From assembly GCA_016860845.1 (NCBI GenBank), contig BOKF01000047.1, positions 1 to 64,000 of the forward strand: a stretch of 64,000 nt of DNA, given 5' to 3'. A program made the position numbers and the translations under genes. A model generated the notes under the pieces. It saw only the letters and a program-made list of their open reading frames with translations, had not been told where the DNA came from and searched no databases. The DNA comes from Chloroflexota bacterium (lineage in GTDB: Bacteria > Chloroflexota > Anaerolineae > 4572-78 > J111). Of this stretch, positions 58,965 to 64,000 are shown piece after piece (position 1 is the stretch's first letter; each line of letters starts with the position of its first letter).

Positions 58965-61226
58965 ATGCAATCCGCCGAAACTCTCGCTAACCTCCAAAAA
59001 TTCCTGACCCTGCTCAACTCCTCGCTCCATCTCAACGAGATGCTGACCAACGTGGCCCGCCAACTGGTCGAGATGTTCGAGGTTGAGCACAGCGGCGTTT
59101 TGTTCTTTGGCGAGCAGGATGTTGAGGGCCGGGTTATTGCCGAATATCCCAACCAGGGCGCGGTCGCGCTGAAAGTGCCGCTCACCGATTACCCGCTGAT
59201 GGAGCGTTTAAAGGTGGAGCGGAAACCTCTGGCTGTGTTAGACGCCCAAAACGACCCGGCCATGGGCAGCGCCCGGCCCACGATGCGGGCCTTGGGGATT
59301 AAATCTATTGTCATTATTCCCCTGGTCGTTCAAGATAAATTGGTCGGTAGTTTGAGCCTGGATGCTATCCGTGAGGCGCGGACCTTTACCGAGGCCGAGT
59401 TGGAACTGTGTTACATCATCGGCAACCAGATTGCGGTGGCCGTAGATTACACCCGCGCCCTGGAAGCGGCGGAAAGCAGCCGCCGCCAGGCCCAAACTCT
59501 GCACGAAGTCAATCGGGTGCTGGGGGAGTCCCTCGACCCCGACGAAATTTTGTCGTTGATTTTAGAGCAGCTTCACAAAGTGATTTCGGCTGACGGGAGC
59601 TCAATTCACCTGCTGGTGGAAGGCGGGGTCCAACTCGTGGCTCATCGCGGGGCTTACAGTACCTACCGGCTCCGCCAGGTTATCCCCCTGGATGAACTGT
59701 GGGGCGCTCGCGAGATCATCAAACACAAAAAACCGTTCCTGCTCAGCCACACTCGTGAACACGACCAGTGGAAAATTAATCCGGGCAGCCCGATCAAATC
59801 ATGGATGGGCCTGCCGTTGAGCGTCAGAGGTGAAATTGCCGGCATTTTGAACATTGACGGCTATTCTCCCCACCAGTTCAACGAAGACCATATTCAGTTA
59901 GCCCAAGCCTTTGCCAGCCAGGCGGCTATCGCTATCCATAATGCCCGCCTGTACCGGCAAGCCGAAAAGCGGGCTGAGTTGCTCACTTCGGTGCAGGAGA
60001 TTGGCCTCGGCATCGCCGTCTCCCTGGATTTGAAAGAGGTCCTGCGGGCTGTCGCCGATGCCGTTTTAACCCTGTTGGAAGCTAACCAGGCTCGCATTTA
60101 TCTTTACGACGCCCCGACAGATGCTTTTACCCTGGCCACGACCCTGGACGGCGCTGACCCGGCGGAAATTAAGGGGATGCAGCCGCGCCGGGATGGTTTG
60201 ACCGCGACCGTGGCTCGCTCAGGCCGTTACGTGGCCGTCCCCAACGTGTTGGAGCATCCGCTTTATCAGAGTGAAGATGCGGCCCATGGCTTCAAGGCGA
60301 TTATCGGCGCGCCGCTTAAAAAAGGGGATGAGGTGTTGGGCGTGTTGAATGTGTTTTACGACCAGCCCCATTACTTTACCTCCGATGAGCTGGACCTGCT
60401 CCACTTGCTGGCCACCCAGGCTGCGGTGGCCCTGGAAAATGCTCGTTTGTATGAGCTTGAAGTCAAACAGGTGGAACAGGAATTGATTATTGCCCGCCAG
60501 ATTCAACAGGGCTTCTTTCCCGAAAAGATTCCCCCTCTACCCGGTTGGGAGATAGCGGCGGTCTGCCTGCCGGCCCGCGAAACCGGCGGCGATTTTTACG
60601 AGTTTGTCGAGCGAGGGGATGGCGTCCTGGGCTTGGTGGTGGGCGACGTATCCGGCAAAAGTATCCAGGCGGCCATGCTGATGGCGGCGGCCCAGAGCCT
60701 TGTCAGCGCCAAAGGCTCCGATCATCACTCGCCGGCCAGGGTCATCACCGAAACCAACCGCCTGCTGTACAAGGATGTCCCGGAAGGAGCGTTTGTCGCC
60801 GCCTCGTATGCCCTCCTGTCAGCCGGCAGCCCGCTGGTTTCGTTGAGCAATGGCGGCCAACTGGCCCCTCTGCTCGTACCGGCCGGGAGTGAGCCAATCC
60901 GTCTGGTCGAGACACCGGGCGACCATCTGCCCCTGGGAATTATCTCCGATACGGCTTATGAAGAGCTGTCGTTTGCCCTGGCCGCCGGTGACCTGTTGGT
61001 TTTTTATACCGACGGCCTGGTCGAGCGCATGGATGCGGCCCGGCAGCTTTTTGGCTTTGAGCGGCTGATGACCACCCTGGAGCACCTGCGCGGCCAATCC
61101 GCAGAAGCGGCGCTCCAAGCCCTCCTGCAGGCCGCCGATGCCTTTGCCGACGGCGTCGGCCCGGCGGATGATGTAACGCTGGTAGTGGTGCGGCGGATAG
61201 ATGAATTTGAGGGTAACGCTGAGTAA
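58965..61226 (+). CDS. Triple-GAF SpoIIE-type PP2C serine phosphatase (RsbU-like)
   Basis: 753 aa, soluble. Three GAF domains occupy about 10-165, 185-335 and 340-495 (LEHSGVLF region, VISADGSSIHLL, LLEANQARIYLY). From about 500 the SpoIIE/PP2C phosphatase shows QIQQGFFPEKIPPLPGWEIA, ARETGGDFYEF and GDVSGKSIQAAMLMA with metal-binding Asp, then FYTDGLVERM and ADDVTLVVVRR. Such proteins dephosphorylate anti-sigma-factor antagonists in partner-switching pathways controlled by GAF ligands. No anti-sigma kinase or antagonist gene is adjacent. Confidence 0.93.
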   Translation: MQSAETLANLQKFLTLLNSSLHLNEMLTNVARQLVEMFEVEHSGVLFFGEQDVEGRVIAEYPNQGAVALKVPLTDYPLMERLKVERKPLAVLDAQNDPAMGSARPTMRALGIKSIVIIPLVVQDKLVGSLSLDAIREARTFTEAELELCYIIGNQIAVAVDYTRALEAAESSRRQAQTLHEVNRVLGESLDPDEILSLILEQLHKVISADGSSIHLLVEGGVQLVAHRGAYSTYRLRQVIPLDELWGAREIIKHKKPFLLSHTREHDQWKINPGSPIKSWMGLPLSVRGEIAGILNIDGYSPHQFNEDHIQLAQAFASQAAIAIHNARLYRQAEKRAELLTSVQEIGLGIAVSLDLKEVLRAVADAVLTLLEANQARIYLYDAPTDAFTLATTLDGADPAEIKGMQPRRDGLTATVARSGRYVAVPNVLEHPLYQSEDAAHGFKAIIGAPLKKGDEVLGVLNVFYDQPHYFTSDELDLLHLLATQAAVALENARLYELEVKQVEQELIIARQIQQGFFPEKIPPLPGWEIAAVCLPARETGGDFYEFVERGDGVLGLVVGDVSGKSIQAAMLMAAAQSLVSAKGSDHHSPARVITETNRLLYKDVPEGAFVAASYALLSAGSPLVSLSNGGQLAPLLVPAGSEPIRLVETPGDHLPLGIISDTAYEELSFALAAGDLLVFYTDGLVERMDAARQLFGFERLMTTLEHLRGQSAEAALQALLQAADAFADGVGPADDVTLVVVRRIDEFEGNAE

Positions 61227-61319
61227 GAATCGTATCCATCAAGCACAGGAGTTACGTAGTTGAAGGATTTGCCCCCCTCCGCTTCGAGTCCCCCCACAGG
61301 GGGGAGGATCAGCTTAAGT

Positions 61320-61341
61320 CCCTCCCTTTGGGAGGGCTTTT
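61320..61341. terminator. Hairpin terminator between convergent genes
   Basis: CCCTCC, CTTTG loop, GGAGGG, CTTT. A second G/C hairpin (CCCCCC...GGGGGG at 61290-61304) lies just before; both resemble common CCCTCCC repeats. Confidence 0.5.
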
Positions 61342-61396
61342 CCACCCACCGCGTAAGTCCTGAAGTAGTTGTTAGCCAGTTTCCCAAAAATGCACC

Positions 61397-62056
61397 CTAA
61401 TTACCAAACCCTGCCTGCCGAGCTTTAACAATGGCCTGCGCCCGGTCAGCGACCTGGAGCTTGTTGAAAATATTGGAAATATGATTGCTGACGGTTTTGG
61501 CGCTGATGTGGAGGTGTTGAGCAATCTCCTGATTATTTTCTCCCGCAGCAATGAGTTCAAGCACTTCGCGTTCACGCTCGGTTAAATCGGGGAAGGGTGA
61601 TGCAACCTCGTTTTGATGAGCCACCCCTTTGGAATTTTGGAAAAAAGAGGTTAACCGGGTGGCAATGGCCGGACCAAACAAGGCCTCACCCTGTGCTACA
61701 GCCCGAATGGTTTTGAGAACCTCGGCTTTGTCTGCCCCCTTGAGAATGTAACCTCGTGCGCCAGCGCACATAGCTGCAAAGAGCGAGTCATCATCCTCAA
61801 GCATAGTCAGCATAATGATGCGCGTGTCGGGCCTCTCGGCTAACACCTGTTGGGTGGCTTCAATGCCGTTCAAATCGGGCATACTGATGTCCATTAACAC
61901 CACATCGGGGACCAGCGATTTCGCTTGACTCACAGCTTCCGGCCCAGTTCCAGCCTCGCCAACAACCTCAATATCAGGCACATTCATTAGAATCGCGCTC
62001 AAGCCGTCTCTAAATAGAGTGTGGTCGTCAACTACTAACACGCGAATGGCGGTCAT
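61397..62056 (-). CDS. NarL/FixJ-type response regulator
   Basis: 219 aa. Receiver acidic pair at 10-11, phospho-acceptor D56 (VVLMDISMPDLNG) and K in YILKGADKAE. LuxR HTH: LTEREREVLELIAAGENNQE, then ISAKTVSNHISNIFNKLQVA. It lies 47 bases downstream of the membrane kinase and is its partner. AAGGAAGAG precedes the ATG. Confidence 0.94.
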   Translation of the reverse strand: MTAIRVLVVDDHTLFRDGLSAILMNVPDIEVVGEAGTGPEAVSQAKSLVPDVVLMDISMPDLNGIEATQQVLAERPDTRIIMLTMLEDDDSLFAAMCAGARGYILKGADKAEVLKTIRAVAQGEALFGPAIATRLTSFFQNSKGVAHQNEVASPFPDLTEREREVLELIAAGENNQEIAQHLHISAKTVSNHISNIFNKLQVADRAQAIVKARQAGFGN

Positions 62057-62103
62057 ATCTCTTCCTTAATTGATAACATTCGTAGGACAAACTTAAGTTT
62101 GTC

Positions 62104-63990
62104 CTACCGGCTGGTAGCAAACGGCAGCGCGGCTGTAACCCGTGTGCCCCCTCGCCCATGCGATACAACTTCACAGGTGCCGCCCAATTCCTCGGCCCGT
62201 TCCCGCATGGAGGACAGGCCGACGCCGGATTGAAATTTGGCGGGCAAGCCGAGACCATCATCAATAACTGTGATGGTCAGGCCGGGCGGCTGCTCATTTT
62301 CAGTTATGGCAAAGCGAACGCGACAGCCCCGCGCCTGGGCGTGGCGAATAACGTTGGTGATGGCCTCTAGCGTAATGCGATAGGCCGCCACCTCAATCGC
62401 CGCCGGTAGAGCGGGTAGCGGCTCCGGCGATGCCTCGATTGAAATGTGGAAGCTCCCATTGTTACTGCCCTTCATTTGGGCAAAATGTACTCGCAGCGCC
62501 TCTAACAGCCCTAACTCATCGAGGGCAGGCGGGCGCAACTCATAGACCAGCCGCCGGATGTCGGCTACCATGCGTTGGGTTTGCTGTTTGAGTGTTTTGA
62601 CCTGCGCGATGGCCGCCTGCGGGTCTTCGACCAGCAACTCCATTATGGTGTCCAGCTTTAAGGTTTGACTGGCCAGGGTTGGGCCAAGACCATCGTGCAA
62701 ATCACGGCGGATGCGGCGGCGTTCCTCCTCGCGGGCCAGCACCAGCTTTTCGCGGGAGCGTTGCAGGGCCAGGGTCAGCCGGGTGGCCGAAGCGACCGGG
62801 CCGGTTTGGGCGGCAATATCGGCCAGCAGTTGTTGCTCTTTGGCCGTAAATGTCTCGCCGGGGGCGCGGGGCGACACAATTAGCCGACCCACAGTTTCAT
62901 TTTGGTAGCGTAAGGGCAATTCAATGGTTTCGCCCACCGGCTCGCCCACCGCTGCCTGCCCAATCTGCGCGTCCTGCTCCACCAGTTCGATGGCGGCGTA
63001 GGGCAGCTTGAGGGTACCGGCAATGGTTTCCACAATCACGGTCAATGTCTCGGCGGGAATGACGGTGGTTTGCAATTGCTGGCCCAGGTGCGACAGCACG
63101 GCATAGGGGTCATCCCGCTGGCCAAACATAAGCCGGTTGACGCCGCGCTGGAGGCGCTCGCGGATGGGGTGAAAGGCCACAGCAATGAGGCCGGTAGCGA
63201 TGAGGGAGATAATCAAATTACCTGAGGTGTGAAATAACTGGCTCAGCAGCCCCACGGTAACAATATAAATCAAGACCACTGTCAACGTCAGCCCGCCGTA
63301 AACCAGGGTGCGGTTGATGACGACATCAATGGCATAGAGCCGGTATTTGAAGATAGCAATGCCGATGATCAGCGGAAAGCCCAAAAAGACCACCAATATA
63401 ATCAACTCGTACCAGATTGTGTCGAAAATTTGGGGGTAAAGCCAGGCGCCGGGCAATTCGAAAAAGAGCAACTGCACTGCCACCGCCGTGGCCAGAAAGT
63501 AGGCCAGCCACTTCATCTGCTGCCGTTCATCGCCCGCCGAGCGCTTTAGCCGGACGATCATTGAGGCAATCCCGGCGAAACAGAGAAAGAAAACGGATAT
63601 ACTAGAGGCAGTGCTGAAAACCGAGTACCACCAATCCGGCAGGGAATCAAGGCCAAAAGGGTTGGAAACCAGAAATTTGCCCTCAAAGGAGTTGTCCCGG
63701 CTGAAATCCGGCAGCAGGCTCATGCCTGTTCCGGCTGCCATCATCACGATAAGGCCAGCGATGGTCAAATTCTGCCAGCGTGGCGATAAGAATTGGCCGG
63801 TGGGATACAACATCGGCAACAGGATAAACATGGGCACAATGATCAGAATGGTGCCAAAACTGTACGTCAACCAGGCCAGGTAAGCCAACCCCGGCGCTGC
63901 TATATGCCCGGCCAGGCCGCAAACTATATAAAATTCAAGCACGGCCAATGTGGGCAGGCCGATACCGGTCCACAGGCAAAGCCAGCCCAC
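62104..63990 (-). CDS. Membrane sensor histidine kinase, partial at window edge
   Basis: At least 628 aa; the reading frame has no stop up to base 64000, so the true start may lie outside. About seven membrane helices occupy the first 260 residues (WLTYSFGTILIIVPMFILLP and others). A GAF-like region follows (VIVETIAGTLKLPYAAIELV). HisKA_3 with H in EEERRRIRRDLHDGLGPTLA and a HATPase end (VIDDGLGLP, GLSSMRERAEELGG) complete it. It signals to the response regulator encoded downstream. GTG at 63990 is only the first possible start in the window. Confidence 0.88.
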   Translation of the reverse strand: MGWLCLWTGIGLPTLAVLEFYIVCGLAGHIAAPGLAYLAWLTYSFGTILIIVPMFILLPMLYPTGQFLSPRWQNLTIAGLIVMMAAGTGMSLLPDFSRDNSFEGKFLVSNPFGLDSLPDWWYSVFSTASSISVFFLCFAGIASMIVRLKRSAGDERQQMKWLAYFLATAVAVQLLFFELPGAWLYPQIFDTIWYELIILVVFLGFPLIIGIAIFKYRLYAIDVVINRTLVYGGLTLTVVLIYIVTVGLLSQLFHTSGNLIISLIATGLIAVAFHPIRERLQRGVNRLMFGQRDDPYAVLSHLGQQLQTTVIPAETLTVIVETIAGTLKLPYAAIELVEQDAQIGQAAVGEPVGETIELPLRYQNETVGRLIVSPRAPGETFTAKEQQLLADIAAQTGPVASATRLTLALQRSREKLVLAREEERRRIRRDLHDGLGPTLASQTLKLDTIMELLVEDPQAAIAQVKTLKQQTQRMVADIRRLVYELRPPALDELGLLEALRVHFAQMKGSNNGSFHISIEASPEPLPALPAAIEVAAYRITLEAITNVIRHAQARGCRVRFAITENEQPPGLTITVIDDGLGLPAKFQSGVGLSSMRERAEELGGTCEVVSHGRGGTRVTAALPFATSR

Positions 63991-64000
63991 TCGATTATGG

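Noticed and set aside
1..64000. CRISPR arrays, tRNA and rRNA genes
   Set aside because: No regularly spaced direct repeats of the CRISPR type and no cloverleaf or rRNA-like segments were recognised in the intergenic DNA. The repeats present are palindromes or short tandem words.

Overview
The window looks like a chromosomal segment of an uncultured or environmental member of the Chloroflexota, most likely close to Anaerolineae. This is inferred from family content, not from a search. The pointers are a DUF5679 zinc-ribbon fused to topoisomerase I, several chimeric 'sensor plus membrane segment plus beta-propeller' proteins, a Cys-type CcmE, many GAF/PAS kinases, and dense short intergenic repeats. 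No rRNA, tRNA, CRISPR array or intact insertion sequence was recognised. Almost all DNA is coding; the longest gap is about 330 bp (15828-16159).

Layout. 1-3.9 kb: a transposase start cut by the window edge, a DegT-type aminotransferase, folP, and a LuxR-HTH/membrane/kelch regulator. 4-14.6 kb: housekeeping genes ffh, rpsP, khpA, rimM, dprA, manC, topA, an M24 peptidase and an unknown membrane protein. 14.6-21.3 kb: dgt, a small secreted protein, and two related P-loop ATPases, one carrying a membrane segment and a TolB-like propeller. 21.4-25.6 kb: tatD, a polyprenyl diphosphate synthase and two glycosyltransferases. 25.6-29.6 kb: an ECF vitamin/metal transporter operon (S, fused A-A, T) followed by an NTF2-like gene. 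29.8-38 kb: a two-component pair, a YbaK deacylase, a radical SAM/HhH protein and a very large DICT hybrid kinase. 38-42.6 kb: a Nudix/NrtR-like regulator, two tandem glgC paralogues and an aldo/keto reductase.

42.9-53.5 kb is the most coherent block: a complete System I cytochrome c maturation cluster (ccmE, F, H, G, a CcmI-like gene, A, B, C, D, then ccdA), all on the plus strand. A HicBA toxin-antitoxin pair, a Uma2 nuclease-like gene and a dihaem cytochrome c lie inside it. ATP-dependent CcmABCD would load haem on the Cys-type CcmE. CcmF/H/G would attach it to apocytochromes, with CcdA passing reductant to CcmG. The dihaem protein is a plausible client.

53.5-64 kb holds a glutaredoxin-like protein, a DUF2085 protein, plsC, a peroxiredoxin, a GT-C-like membrane protein, mgtE, a GAF/SpoIIE phosphatase and a second two-component pair whose kinase runs off the right edge. 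The peroxiredoxin has an in-frame UGA exactly at the catalytic cysteine position and no cysteine anywhere else. It is read here as a selenoprotein with a SECIS-like hairpin just downstream, and it is the strongest single discovery in the window.

A second theme is short palindromic or few-word repeats that normally sit between genes but here also form parts of genes. They supply the ends of DegT, FolP and the NTF2-like protein, two internal inserts in a glycosyltransferase, the CcmH signal region, and the start of the dihaem cytochrome.
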